64,000 nt of DNA, from assembly GCF_000421825.1 (NCBI RefSeq), contig NZ_ATXT01000016.1:310001-374000 (forward strand), given 5' to 3'. Made by a program: the position numbers and the translations under genes. Below the pieces are notes generated by a model that was not told where the DNA came from, searched no databases, and was given only the letters and a program-made list of their open reading frames with translations. Shown here one piece after another: positions 8,566 to 17,082 of the stretch; positions within the stretch are counted from its first letter, which is position 1; the number at the start of each line of letters is the position of its first letter. Origin of the DNA: Humibacter albus DSM 18994 (GTDB lineage: Bacteria > Actinomycetota > Actinomycetes > Actinomycetales > Microbacteriaceae).

Positions 8566-10425
8566 ATGGGTGGATGGACGGCGATCGAGGACCACGGCCT
8601 GATCGGAGATCTGCAGACGGCCGCTCTGATCTCGCGCGAGGGTGAGATCGACTGGTACTGCTGTCCTCGTTTCGACTCGCCGACGGTCTTCGCGTCTCTG
8701 TTGGACCGGGAGAACGGCGGCCGGTTCAGCATCCGACCGGTCGGCGGCGAATTCGTGACCAAGCAGCTCTACATGCCTGACACGGCGATCCTGATCACGC
8801 GGTTCATGTCGGACGACGGGGTGGGGGAGATCATCGACTTCATGCCGCTGCCGGACGACCCGCGGCGTGTGACTGCCCGCCACGACCTGATCCGGCTCGT
8901 GCACGTGGTGCGCGGGCGGATGCGTTTCGAGATCGAGTGCGCCCCTCGGTTCGACTACGGCCGCCTCGGTCACGAGTTGCGCGTGGAGCCGCACGGCGCG
9001 GTCTTCGAGACGGCGGACCTGCGTTTGAACCTGAGCACGGGCATCCCTCTGCGGCCGCACGATGGCGGCGTTCGGGGAGCATGCGACCTCTCGGCGGGGC
9101 AGGCGCGCGGGCTCGTGCTGTCATCCAGCGCCGAAACGGCCCCGAACCGCATCGACCCGGGAACCGTCTTCGACATTCTGGAGCACACCGGCCGCTTCTG
9201 GCGCCGCTGGGTGAACGCATCGACCTATCGCGGCCGGTGGCGTGAAGAGGTGATGCGTTCGGCCATGACGCTCAAGCTGATGACGTATGCCCCGACGGGC
9301 GGTCTCGTCGCGGCGCCCACGGCCGGACTGCCCGAGCAGGTCGGCGGCGAGCGCAACTGGGACTATCGGTACACCTGGGTGCGGGACTCGTCGTTTTCCG
9401 TGCAGGCTCTGCTCGGACTCGGATACACCGAGGAGGCACAGGCGTTCACGGCCTGGATCTCCGACCGCGTGCGCGAGCATGAGGGTGACGCCTCGGGTCC
9501 GCTGAAGATCATGTACCGGGTCGACGGCTCATCCGATCTCATCGAGGAGGAGCTCGCCCACCTCGCGGGATACCGGGATTCGCGGCCGGTGAGAATCGGC
9601 AACGGCGCGGCCGATCAACTGCAGCTGGATATCTACGGCGAGGTCGTGGGATGCCTCGCCCTGGCCGATCGCGCCGGCGGGGTCATCGACAACGCCGACT
9701 GGGACGGCATCGTCGCCATGGTCGACTGGCTGGGCGAGAACTGGGATCGGCCGGATGAGGGCATCTGGGAGACGCGCGGCGGAGCGCAGAACCACACGTA
9801 CAGTCGGCTCATGAGCTGGGTCGCCTTCGACCGCGCCATCCGCCTGGGCCAGGAGCACGGCTGGCCGGGTTCGATCTCCGATTGGACCCGGCAGCGGGAT
9901 GCCGTGTACCGACAGATCATGTCGCGCGGCTGGAACGGCGAGCGCGGGGCGTTCGTGCAGCACTACGGCTCCGATGTGCTCGACGCTTCGCTGCTGGTGA
10001 TGCCCACCACCGGTTTCCTCTCGCCGCGCGATCCGCGTTGGCGATCCACGCTCGACGCCATCCGCAACGAGCTCGTCTCCGACAGCCTTCTGTACCGGTA
10101 CAACCCGGCGGCGGCCCCGGACGGGCTCAGCGGCGACGAAGGCACCTTCTCGATCTGCACGTTCTGGTTCGTCGAAGCGCTGGCCCGCACCGGCATGGTC
10201 GAGCAGGCGCGCTGGACCCTCGAGAAGATGTTCAGCTACGCGAACCACGTCGGCCTCTACGGCGAGGAGCTGGGGCGACGCGGCGAGCACCTCGGCAACT
10301 TCCCGCAGGCGTTCAGCCATCTGGCCCTCATCAACGCGGCTCTCAGCCTGGATGCTCGGCTCGGCGAACACCCGTCCGTGCAGATCAGTGCTCGGGAACG
10401 GGCACGCCTTCTCGCGCAGCTCTGA
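8566..10425 (+). CDS. Glycoside hydrolase family 15 protein (trehalase/glucoamylase-like)
   Basis: A 619-aa cytosolic (alpha/alpha)6-barrel hydrolase. The N-terminal beta-sandwich begins IEDHGLIGDLQTAALISREG and contains IDWYCCPRFDSPTVFASLLD, hallmark sequences of actinobacterial GH15 proteins. The catalytic domain has ERNWDYRYTWVRDSSFSVQALL (two pieces of the usual N-W-D-Y-R-Y-x-W-x-R-D motif) and ends with GEELGRRGEHLGNFPQAFSHLALINAA, where the barrel's second conserved Glu lies. Actinobacterial relatives include characterised trehalases, but glucoamylase activity cannot be excluded. ATG 8566 is chosen because GGGGGG sits immediately upstream; ATG 8554 is in frame. It stands alone, divergent from dcd. 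Confidence 0.85.
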   Translation: MGGWTAIEDHGLIGDLQTAALISREGEIDWYCCPRFDSPTVFASLLDRENGGRFSIRPVGGEFVTKQLYMPDTAILITRFMSDDGVGEIIDFMPLPDDPRRVTARHDLIRLVHVVRGRMRFEIECAPRFDYGRLGHELRVEPHGAVFETADLRLNLSTGIPLRPHDGGVRGACDLSAGQARGLVLSSSAETAPNRIDPGTVFDILEHTGRFWRRWVNASTYRGRWREEVMRSAMTLKLMTYAPTGGLVAAPTAGLPEQVGGERNWDYRYTWVRDSSFSVQALLGLGYTEEAQAFTAWISDRVREHEGDASGPLKIMYRVDGSSDLIEEELAHLAGYRDSRPVRIGNGAADQLQLDIYGEVVGCLALADRAGGVIDNADWDGIVAMVDWLGENWDRPDEGIWETRGGAQNHTYSRLMSWVAFDRAIRLGQEHGWPGSISDWTRQRDAVYRQIMSRGWNGERGAFVQHYGSDVLDASLLVMPTTGFLSPRDPRWRSTLDAIRNELVSDSLLYRYNPAAAPDGLSGDEGTFSICTFWFVEALARTGMVEQARWTLEKMFSYANHVGLYGEELGRRGEHLGNFPQAFSHLALINAALSLDARLGEHPSVQISARERARLLAQL

Positions 10426-10590
10426 CTTTCTGACCTCTCGTGCCGTTCTGACTTTTGCCTTCTCATGCCGTTCTGAGCAGCCCGACCGGCGAGTTACCGC
10501 GCCGGCGGCCTGTCTCCCGACTCCGACTCCGACTCCGACTCGAGCGTTCTCGGGGAGCAGTTAGGATGTCTATGCTCGCTGAAGCGACGC

Positions 10591-10661
10591 GCCGATGTAG
10601 TTCAATGGCAGAACTTCTGCTTCCCAAGCAGACAGCGCGGGTTCGATTCCCGTCATCGGCT
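10591..10661 (+). tRNA. tRNA-Gly(CCC)
   Basis: The cloverleaf can be folded by eye. The acceptor arms GCCGATG (10591-10597) and CATCGGC (10654-10660) pair fully, with discriminator U at 10661. The anticodon stem is TCTGC/GCAGA (10616-10620 with 10628-10632), with loop TTCCCAA giving anticodon CCC (10623-10625). The T-arm is GCGGG-TTCGATT-CCCGT. CCA is not encoded. It decodes GGG glycine codons. Confidence 0.95.
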
Positions 10662-10664
10662 CCC

Positions 10665-10704
10665 ATGCTCCTGACGCCGCCCGCAAGGGTGGTGGCAGGA
10701 GCAT
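10665..10704 (+). terminator. Strong hairpin just after tRNA-Gly
   Basis: Inverted repeat beginning four bases after the tRNA: ATGCTCCTG, a single A/G mismatch, then CGCCGCCC, loop GCAA, and the complementary arm ending CAGGAGCAT. The 17-bp stem includes two G-U pairs. There is no clear U-tract after it, so it may act as a tRNA 3'-processing or termination structure. Confidence 0.55.
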
Positions 10705-10793
10705 CCGTGTAGTGGTCGGGGATCGAAGCCGCGGGTGGGTCCCGCCGCAGAGGCTCCGCGCAGCGCGAAGCGCTGGGTGGAGGAGCGGTGGGG

Positions 10794-10813
10794 CGATTCC
10801 CGTCATCGGCTCC
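10794..10813 (+). repeat. Exact 20-bp copy of the tRNA-Gly 3' end
   Basis: Bases 10794-10813 (CGATTCCCGTCATCGGCTCC) are identical to 10644-10663, which cover the T-loop to the acceptor end of tRNA-Gly. The copies are in direct orientation 150 bp apart. This is the arrangement of attachment-site repeats left by tRNA-integrating elements, but the interval contains no integrase or cargo. The rest of 10705-10926 shows no gene. Confidence 0.7.
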
Positions 10814-10926
10814 ACCGGCATCCGCACGCTTCCGCTGCCGCACAATGTGCCCCCACCCTCGAGGCCGCGATTCGTGACAGCGGAAGGGCTTCCCGCAACG
10901 CCGAATGCCGCGGAGCGCGGGGCGCC

Positions 10927-11256
10927 TTAATGCACCGCCTCCATCTGGGGTGGAAGCGCGGCGATCAGCGGGTGATCGAAGGGCAGCGGGCCGGTCTTCG
11001 CGGCGCCGCCCGGGCTGCCGAGCTCGGCGAAGAACTCGACGTTCGCGGAGTAGTAGTCGCTCCACTCGTCAGGCAGGTCGTCCTCGTAATAGATGGCCTC
11101 CACGGGGCAGACCGGTTCGCATGCGCCGCAGTCGACGCACTCGTCGGCGTTGATGTAGAGCGAGCGCTCGCCCTCGTAGATGCAGTCCACCGGGCACTCA
11201 TCGACACAGGCGCGATCCTTCACGTCGACGCACGGCAGCGCGATCACGTACGTCAT
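10927..11256 (-). CDS. fdxA: 7Fe-8S ferredoxin
   Basis: A 109-aa seven-iron ferredoxin, a soluble electron carrier. The N-terminal half has the C-x7-C-x3-C pattern (Cys near residues 9, 17 and 21, followed by PVDCIYEG) for the [3Fe-4S]/[4Fe-4S] pair. ECVDCGACEPVCPVEA supplies the four-Cys motif of the second cluster. The C-terminal ~45 residues are the helical tail typical of actinobacterial FdxA. Its ATG overlaps the stop of fprA (ATGA), so the two are coupled. The gene is last in the sulfur operon and is a likely electron donor to the sulfite reductase encoded first in the same transcript. Confidence 0.92.
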   Translation of the reverse strand: MTYVIALPCVDVKDRACVDECPVDCIYEGERSLYINADECVDCGACEPVCPVEAIYYEDDLPDEWSDYYSANVEFFAELGSPGGAAKTGPLPFDHPLIAALPPQMEAVH

Positions 11257-12716
11257 CGCGCGACCACCTCGCGGTTCGAGATGGCGACCTGTTCGTCGCG
11301 TGAGACGACTTTGATCCGCTCCCGCTGCATGCCGGGGAACTCCTCGCCGAGCGCTCGCTCGTGCTCGTCCAGCGCCAGCCAGCCGTCCCAGGTGGTGAAG
11401 CGCACGCCGCGGGAGCGCAGAAACGCGATGACGGCATCCTCGTCCGGACGTTCCGCGGCGCTCAGTGAGGCGTGGTCCTCGAGCAGCTTCTCGACCGTCT
11501 CGGCGGCGTCGCCCTTCGTGTGGCCGATCAGGCCGACCGGACCGCGTTTGATCCAGCCGGTCGCGTACAGCCGGGGCACGGCCGCGCCGTTCTCGTCGAG
11601 CACACGTCCGCCGTCGTTCGGGATGACCCCGGCCGCCTCGTCGAACGGCACGTCACGCACCGGCGTGCCCCGGTATCCGATCGCGCGATATACGGCTTGC
11701 ACGCCGTAGTCGACGAACTCGCCCGTGCCGCGGATGCCGCCGGCGCCGTCGGGCTCGGTGCGCTCGAAACGGATTGCGGTGACCCTCCCCGCACCTTCAC
11801 CGTCTCCATCGCCGTCGCCGAGGATCTCCACCGGACGGTGCCAGAAGTGCAGGTGCAGACGGCGCGGAGCATCCGTGCTCTCCCGCTCGCGCCAGGACTG
11901 CAGAATGCGGGCCATCACCTTCGCCTGATTGCCCACCGCCCGGCGTGCGCCATTCGCGGCCGCTTCACCCGCGCCCGCACGGCCGCCAGCACCCTTATCG
12001 GCACCGCCGACCGCCGTGCTGCCGTTCTCGAAGTCCTCGTCGTAGAGCACGATGTCGACGCCTGGCACCTCGCCCAGCTCACGCAGCTCGATGGGCGTGA
12101 ACTTGATGTCGTGAGGTCCGCGGCGGCCGAAGACGTGCACATCCGTCACCGGCGACGCCGCGAGACCGGCGTACACGTTCTCCGGGATGTCCGTGGTCAG
12201 CAGATCCACCGGGTGCTTCGCGAGCACCCGCGCGACGTCGAGCGCCACGTTGCCGTTGCCGAGCACCGCGATCTGCCGGGCGTTCAGCGGCCACTCGCGC
12301 GGCACATCCGGATGCCCGTCGTACCAGGACACGAAGTCCGCCGCGCCGAAGCTGCCGTGCTTCTCGAGTCCGGGAAGGTCGAAGTGCCTGTCGACCTGGG
12401 CGCCCGTGGCGAAGACGACCGCGTGGTACAGCTCCTGCAGCTCATCGACCGTGATGTCCGCGCCGATCTCGACGTTGCCCAGCAACCGCACCGCGCCGTC
12501 GGCGAGCATGTCGTGCAGCGACGTGACGATGCCCTTGATGCGCGGGTGGTCGGGTGCGACCCCGTAGCGGATGAGCCCGTACGGTGACGGCAGCGACTCG
12601 AAGAGGTCGATCTGCACCTCGATGCCGGCTTCGCCCGCGCGGGTGCGCAGGATGTTGCCCGCATAGATGCCGGCGGGCCCGGCTCCGACGACGGCGACGC
12701 GGAACGGTCGGGTCAT
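11253..12716 (-). CDS. fprA: FprA-type ferredoxin-NADP+ reductase
   Basis: A 487-aa flavoenzyme of the adrenodoxin-reductase-like family, which passes electrons from NADPH to ferredoxin. The FAD-binding VVGAGPAGIYAGN is at residues 8-20, and PSPYGLIRYGVAPDHPRIK (~49-67) is the family signature. The NADP site is VLGNGNVALDVAR (~155-167), and the C-terminal YATGWIKRGPVGLIGHTKGDA closes the FAD site. An insert of ~45 residues (Gly/Ala-rich) interrupts the NADP domain. It lies two bases after cobA and overlaps fdxA. The position implies a dedicated electron supply: NADPH to FprA to FdxA to sulfite reductase. Confidence 0.92.
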   Translation of the reverse strand: MTRPFRVAVVGAGPAGIYAGNILRTRAGEAGIEVQIDLFESLPSPYGLIRYGVAPDHPRIKGIVTSLHDMLADGAVRLLGNVEIGADITVDELQELYHAVVFATGAQVDRHFDLPGLEKHGSFGAADFVSWYDGHPDVPREWPLNARQIAVLGNGNVALDVARVLAKHPVDLLTTDIPENVYAGLAASPVTDVHVFGRRGPHDIKFTPIELRELGEVPGVDIVLYDEDFENGSTAVGGADKGAGGRAGAGEAAANGARRAVGNQAKVMARILQSWRERESTDAPRRLHLHFWHRPVEILGDGDGDGEGAGRVTAIRFERTEPDGAGGIRGTGEFVDYGVQAVYRAIGYRGTPVRDVPFDEAAGVIPNDGGRVLDENGAAVPRLYATGWIKRGPVGLIGHTKGDAAETVEKLLEDHASLSAAERPDEDAVIAFLRSRGVRFTTWDGWLALDEHERALGEEFPGMQRERIKVVSRDEQVAISNREVVAR

Positions 12717-12718
12717 TG

Positions 12719-13471
12719 CTATGCCTCTTTCTCAAGTGCAGTGGGAGCGTCTGGTGCAGTGGAATCCGCCAGTCGCACGACGTCGCCGACCACGACGACG
12801 GCCGGCGAGCGCACGTCACGCGCGGCGGCGATGGCCGCGATGGTGCCCAGCGTGCCGATCGTGACGCGCTGGCGTTCGCCGTAGCCGTCCTCGACGATGG
12901 CGACCGGGCATCCAGGACCGCGGATGCCGTGAGCCAGCACTGCGGCGGACCCCGCCAATCCCGAAATTCCCATCAGCAGCACGACTGTGTGGTCGCGGCC
13001 TCCCGGTACGTTCTCGATGCCGGCGTGCGCGGCGAGCACCGTGAACCCGGCGGCGATACCACGATGCGTGACGGGAATGCCTGCGATCGAGGGGACCGCG
13101 ACGGCGCTCGTGACCCCCGGAACCACCTCGACCGGGATGCCCGCGGCCCGGCAGTGCTCGGCCTCCTCGCCTCCGCGCCCGAACACGAACGGATCCCCGC
13201 CCTTCAGTCGCGCGACCCGCTTGCCCGCCGCGGCGCGTTCGACGAGCAGTTCGTTGATACGCCACTGCGGTACCGGATGCGACTGCGGCTGCTTTCCGAC
13301 GTCGATGATCTCGACGTCATCGCGCAGCTCGTCGAGGAGCGCGCGCGGCGCGAGCCGGTCGACGACCACCACGTCGGCGGACCGCAGCAGCCGCAGGCCC
13401 CGCACGGTGATCAGTTCGGGGTCGCCCGGGCCGCCGCCGATCAGCGCCACGGTGCCAGGGGCCACGCTCAC
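12719..13471 (-). CDS. cobA: Uroporphyrinogen-III C-methyltransferase
   Basis: A 250-aa SUMT that methylates uroporphyrinogen III twice with S-adenosylmethionine to give precorrin-2, the siroheme precursor. Motifs are GGGPGDPELITVRGLRLL near the N-terminus, PRALLDEL, KGGDPFVFGRGGEE (~89-102), and PGVTSAVAVPSIAGIPVTHRG in the substrate pocket. This is the methylase alone, without the CysG dehydrogenase/chelatase domain, so the chelatase role probably falls to the divergent gene at 16105. GTG 13471 overlaps the cysH stop (GTGA) and is the preferred start; ATG 13486 is the alternative. Confidence 0.92.
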   Translation of the reverse strand: MSVAPGTVALIGGGPGDPELITVRGLRLLRSADVVVVDRLAPRALLDELRDDVEIIDVGKQPQSHPVPQWRINELLVERAAAGKRVARLKGGDPFVFGRGGEEAEHCRAAGIPVEVVPGVTSAVAVPSIAGIPVTHRGIAAGFTVLAAHAGIENVPGGRDHTVVLLMGISGLAGSAAVLAHGIRGPGCPVAIVEDGYGERQRVTIGTLGTIAAIAAARDVRSPAVVVVGDVVRLADSTAPDAPTALEKEA

Positions 13472-14265
13472 AGGTGCAGCCCGCATTCGGTCTTGGCCAG
13501 CCCGGCCCAGCGGCCGGACCGGGGGTCCTCGCCCGGCGCGACGGGCCTCGTGCACGGCTCGCAGCCGATCGACGGATATCCGTTGCCGAGCAGCAGGTTC
13601 ATCGGCACCGCGTGGGCGCTCGCGTAGCCGATCACCTCGTCGAACGTCCACGCCGCAAGGGGGTTCACCTTCACGAGCCCGTTCTTCTCGTCGAAGGCCA
13701 CGAACGGCGTGGCCGAGCGCGTGGGTGCCTCCTCGCGGCGCACGCCGGTGAACCACAGTTCGTAGCCGGCGAGTGCGCGGTGCAGTGGTTCGACCTTGCG
13801 GCGAGCGCAGCACAGATTCGGATCGCGGGCGAACAGCTCGGCGCCGAGCTCGGCATCCTGCTCAGCCACCGTCTGCAGCGGTTTCACATCGATGACGCGC
13901 ACGTCGAGCGTGCGGGCCACCTCGTCGCGCGTCGCGTACGTCTCCACGAAGTGGTAGCCGGTGTCGAGGAACAGCACGTCCACGCCGGGCGTGACGCTCG
14001 AGACCAGGTGCGGGAGCACGGCATCCGCCATCGAGCACGCGACCGCCGTACGCTGCATCGCGAAGTTGTCGGCCACCCACCGCACGATCTGCTCTGCGGA
14101 TGCCTCGTGCAGCTCCTCCGCACCGCTCGCGGCGAGCGCGCGCAGCTCCTCGACCGGTCGCAGACCCGCCGCCCGCGGCACATCCGCGCCGTCCGCGACA
14201 CTCGTGCCCGCAGAGTCGCCCTTTGTCGCACCGACGCCCACGACCCCGATGTTCACGGCGCTCAT
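13468..14265 (-). CDS. cysH: Assimilatory APS/PAPS reductase
   Basis: A 265-aa cytosolic enzyme reducing activated sulfate to sulfite. VDVLFLDTGYHFVET is the nucleotide-binding segment and GVRREEAPTRS follows. Two cysteine pairs are present, CCARRKVEPL (about residues 150-159) and SIGCEPCTRPV near the C-terminus. This CC...CxxC set ligates the [4Fe-4S] cluster of enzymes that use adenylyl-sulfate (APS), so APS is the likely substrate and no APS kinase would be needed. ATG 14265 overlaps the sulfite reductase stop (ATGA). The first ~35 residues are a poorly conserved extension. ATP sulfurylase genes are not in the window. Confidence 0.93.
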   Translation of the reverse strand: MSAVNIGVVGVGATKGDSAGTSVADGADVPRAAGLRPVEELRALAASGAEELHEASAEQIVRWVADNFAMQRTAVACSMADAVLPHLVSSVTPGVDVLFLDTGYHFVETYATRDEVARTLDVRVIDVKPLQTVAEQDAELGAELFARDPNLCCARRKVEPLHRALAGYELWFTGVRREEAPTRSATPFVAFDEKNGLVKVNPLAAWTFDEVIGYASAHAVPMNLLLGNGYPSIGCEPCTRPVAPGEDPRSGRWAGLAKTECGLHL

Positions 14266-15977
14266 TGCAGCGCGTCCTCGTCCACTCGGTTCGCCCACTC
14301 GGCGAATGTCTCGTCACCGAGCCGGTCAGCGACGAACCGGCGCACCACGCGCTCGACGTAGTCCGGGATGCCGTCGGCCGGGATCTTCAGGCCGCGCACC
14401 GTGCGGCCCATGCCCGCGCTCTCGCGGTCGGTGGAGGCGACCCCGCCACCGAGGTGCACCTGGAACCCGGGCACCTGGTTGCCGTCCGCATCCGTGATCA
14501 GCTGTCCCTTGAGCCCGATGTCGGCGGTCTGCACGCGGGCGCAGGAGTTCGGGCATCCGTTCACGTGCAGACTGATCGGCGCCGGCAGCTCGATGCCCTC
14601 CAGGCGTCGCTCCAGCTCGAGTACAGCGGCGGTCGCCGTGTCCTTCGTCTCCACGATGGCGAGCTTGCAGAACTGGATGCCCGTGCACGCGATCGTCCCG
14701 CGCCGAAACAGCTCGGGGCGGGCGCTCAAACCGAGCTCGTCGAGCTCGCGCACGACCTGCTCGACGTCATCTTCCTCGATGTCGAGCACCAGAATCTTCT
14801 GGTGCGGGGTGGTGCGCAGCCGCTGAGAACCGTGTCTCTCGAGAAGATCGGCGAGCGCGGAGAAGGCGGTGCCGGACATCCGGCCGACGAACGGGGTGAC
14901 GCCGATGAAGTACCTGCCGTCCTTCTGCCTGTGCACCCCGACGTGGTCGCCCGCGCCGCTCGAGCGCGCCGGTTCGGGACCGTCGGGCAGCGGGGACTCG
15001 AGATACTCGGTCTCGAGTACCTCCCGGAAGCGCTCGGTGCCCCAGTCCGCGAGCAGGAACTTCAGCCTGGCCTTGTTGCGCAGCCGACGGTAGCCGTAGT
15101 CGCGGAAGATCTGCGCCACGCCGTGCCACACCTCGGGCACGCGCTCCGGCGGCACGAACGCACCAATCCGCTCGCCGAGGCGCGGGGTCGCCGAGAGACC
15201 GCCACCGACCCAGAGGTCGAAGCCGACGCCGAGCTCCGGATGCTCTACCACCACGAACGACACGTCGTTGAGCTCGTGCACCACGTCGTGGCTCGGATGC
15301 CCGCTGATCGCGGTCTTGAACTTGCGCGGAAGGTTCGCCAGCGAGTGATCGCCCAGGAACCGGCCGGTGATGTCGGCCAGGATCGGCGTGGGGTCGATCA
15401 GCTCGTCCGCGGCGATTCCCGCCACTGGGGACCCGAGCATGACGCGTGGCACGTCGCCGCAGGCCTCGGTCGTGCGCAGGCCGACCGATTCGAGGCGCCG
15501 CCAGATCTCCGGCACGTTCTCGATGCCGATCCAGTGCAGCTGGATGTTCTGCCTGTCGGTGATGTCGGCGGTGTCACGCCCGAAATCGGTCGAGATGCTC
15601 GCGATCGCGCGCATCTGGTCGGTGCTGAGCTGCCCTCCATCGACGCGGATGCGCAGCATGAAGTAGCGGTCCTCGAGCTCGTGCGGCTCGAGCGTGGCGG
15701 TGCGGCCGCCGTCGATCCCCGGGCGCCGCTGCGTGTAGAGCCCCCACCAGCGGAACCGGCCGTGCAGGTCGGTCGACTCGATCGAGTCGAAGCCCTGCTT
15801 GGCGTAGATGTTCTCGATGCGTTCCCGCACCTCGAGGGGCTCGCTCTCCTGCTTCCACACCTCGGTCGGGTTCAGCGGCGCTCTGCCGTCGACCTTCCAC
15901 TGACCGTTCGGACGGGAGCTCTGTCTGCGCGGCCGCGCGCCGGTGGGAACGCGGGTCTGCTGTTCGGAAATCGTCAC
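14262..15977 (-). CDS. Ferredoxin-dependent sulfite (or nitrite) reductase
   Basis: A 571-aa siroheme/[4Fe-4S] enzyme for six-electron reduction, here most likely sulfite to sulfide. Two ferrodoxin-like repeats are visible, with TDRQNIQLHWIGIENVPEIW and LRTTPHQKILVLDI as the siroheme-contact strands. Cluster cysteines lie in CTGIQFC and NGCPNSCARVQ (C-x5-C ... C-x3-C). Its place as first gene of a cysH-cobA-fprA-fdxA operon argues for sulfite over nitrite (SirA/NirA-type). GTG 15977 is preferred: GGGAGGACGGAG lies just upstream, whereas an upstream ATG at 16013 would include that Shine-Dalgarno in the coding region. All downstream genes overlap or nearly touch. Confidence 0.9.
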   Translation of the reverse strand: MTISEQQTRVPTGARPRRQSSRPNGQWKVDGRAPLNPTEVWKQESEPLEVRERIENIYAKQGFDSIESTDLHGRFRWWGLYTQRRPGIDGGRTATLEPHELEDRYFMLRIRVDGGQLSTDQMRAIASISTDFGRDTADITDRQNIQLHWIGIENVPEIWRRLESVGLRTTEACGDVPRVMLGSPVAGIAADELIDPTPILADITGRFLGDHSLANLPRKFKTAISGHPSHDVVHELNDVSFVVVEHPELGVGFDLWVGGGLSATPRLGERIGAFVPPERVPEVWHGVAQIFRDYGYRRLRNKARLKFLLADWGTERFREVLETEYLESPLPDGPEPARSSGAGDHVGVHRQKDGRYFIGVTPFVGRMSGTAFSALADLLERHGSQRLRTTPHQKILVLDIEEDDVEQVVRELDELGLSARPELFRRGTIACTGIQFCKLAIVETKDTATAAVLELERRLEGIELPAPISLHVNGCPNSCARVQTADIGLKGQLITDADGNQVPGFQVHLGGGVASTDRESAGMGRTVRGLKIPADGIPDYVERVVRRFVADRLGDETFAEWANRVDEDALQ

Positions 15978-16104
15978 GCGGAACTCCGTCCTCCCACCGG
16001 TGGCGGGTCGCAAGCGAACCTAGGAGGTGCACCTTGGCGGGAGAAAGCCAGAAGGTAATAAACCGACGCAAACGGGGGACAGCGTCAGCCGCTCAAGGAT
16101 GCTG

Positions 16105-16950
16105 GTGTCCGTCATGATCGCTCTGCTCACCGTCTCGCACGGCACCTCCGACCCACGGGGTCGCCGTGCCATCGCGCGCCTCGCCGAGGCCGCTCGTGCG
16201 CGCGTCGGAGCGGACATCGCGGCGCACGCGTTCGTCGACGTCGAGCGGCCCGATGTACCTACCGCCCTGGCGAAGCTGCCGACGGATGCCACGGTCGTCA
16301 TCGTGCCGCTGCTCCTGTCGCGCGGGTATCACCTGCACCACGACATCCGGTGCGCCGCGACCGCCGACCACCGGCGCGTGCTCGTCGCCGGAGCCCTCGG
16401 CCCCGACCCGCGCCTGGCGACCCTGCTCGCGCGGCGGCTGCACGAAACCGGGGTACAAGAAGACGACAGTGTCGTGCTGGCCGCGGCCGGGTCGAGCGAC
16501 CCGCTCGGCGTCGAGGATGCCCGTGCCGCGGCCGGTCTGCTCGCCGCGCACCTGCGGCGCCGGGTCGGTCTCGCGTTCCTCGGGGCGCTCGAGCCGTCGC
16601 TGGCGTCCGCGATCCGTACTGCCGCGGCCGACACAGTCACCACTCACGACGCGGCTCCCACGGCCGCAATGGCCACCGTGGGCACCGCTGCCGCCGCTGC
16701 CACCGACGCCATCGACGCAGGCCGCGCAGGCGGCGCCATCGACGCAGGCGGCCGCCACCCCCGCGTCGCCGTCGCCGGCTACCTGCTCGCGCCGGGCTAC
16801 TTCATGGACCGCGCCGCGGCATCCGACGCCGATCTCGTCACGCCGCCGCTCGTGCTGCCCGATCGCGATCCCGACGACGAACTCGTCGCTATCGTCGCCG
16901 ACCGATACGAGGCGGTGCTGAACGGCGCGCTGCTCGTCACGAACCATTGA
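16105..16950 (+). CDS. Sirohydrochlorin chelatase-like protein (CbiX/SirB family)
   Basis: About 281 aa. The N-terminus MIALLTVSHGTSDPRGRRAI carries the catalytic-site His of the HGS/HGT motif, and VVIVPLLLSRGYHLHHDI supplies the second metal-binding His region. A second, weaker half starts near VVLAAAGSSDPLG, with GYLLAPGYFMDRAA at the end, so this is the tandem two-domain form. It would insert Fe2+ into sirohydrochlorin to make siroheme for the sulfite reductase transcribed divergently. The GTG at 16105 has AAGGA five bases upstream; ATG 16114 is an alternative. The middle (about 190-230) is Ala/Asp-rich low complexity. Confidence 0.85.
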   Translation: MSVMIALLTVSHGTSDPRGRRAIARLAEAARARVGADIAAHAFVDVERPDVPTALAKLPTDATVVIVPLLLSRGYHLHHDIRCAATADHRRVLVAGALGPDPRLATLLARRLHETGVQEDDSVVLAAAGSSDPLGVEDARAAAGLLAAHLRRRVGLAFLGALEPSLASAIRTAAADTVTTHDAAPTAAMATVGTAAAAATDAIDAGRAGGAIDAGGRHPRVAVAGYLLAPGYFMDRAAASDADLVTPPLVLPDRDPDDELVAIVADRYEAVLNGALLVTNH

Positions 16951-17009
16951 CCTGAATACCTTCGGCGGCTCTCCCCGCACCGCGGACAGCCCCGGGAAGC
17001 CGACTCGGT

Positions 17010-17082
17010 GTCACTATTTCAGGACATATCAGGTCAGATCGATATATCTGTCGTCTGACCTGATATGTCCTGAAATCGTGAC
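17010..17082. repeat. 73-nt palindromic element, copy A (28-17-28)
   Basis: Left arm 17010-17037, loop 17038-17054, right arm 17055-17082. Apart from a single T/G position the two 28-nt arms are fully complementary. The left arm starts GTCACTATTTCAGG and the loop begins ATCGATATATC. It stands between the chelatase gene and the P-type ATPase gene. The same architecture with partly the same sequence recurs at 49001-49073. There is no U-tract, so it is not a classic terminator. The remainder of 16951-17252 holds the ATPase leader and nothing else recognisable. Confidence 0.85.

Noticed and set aside
14100-16058. Long open frame antisense to the sulfite reductase
   Set aside because: GC-rich coding DNA leaves long antisense frames open. 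The translation is His/Arg/Asp-rich without domains, whereas the minus strand encodes a complete enzyme.
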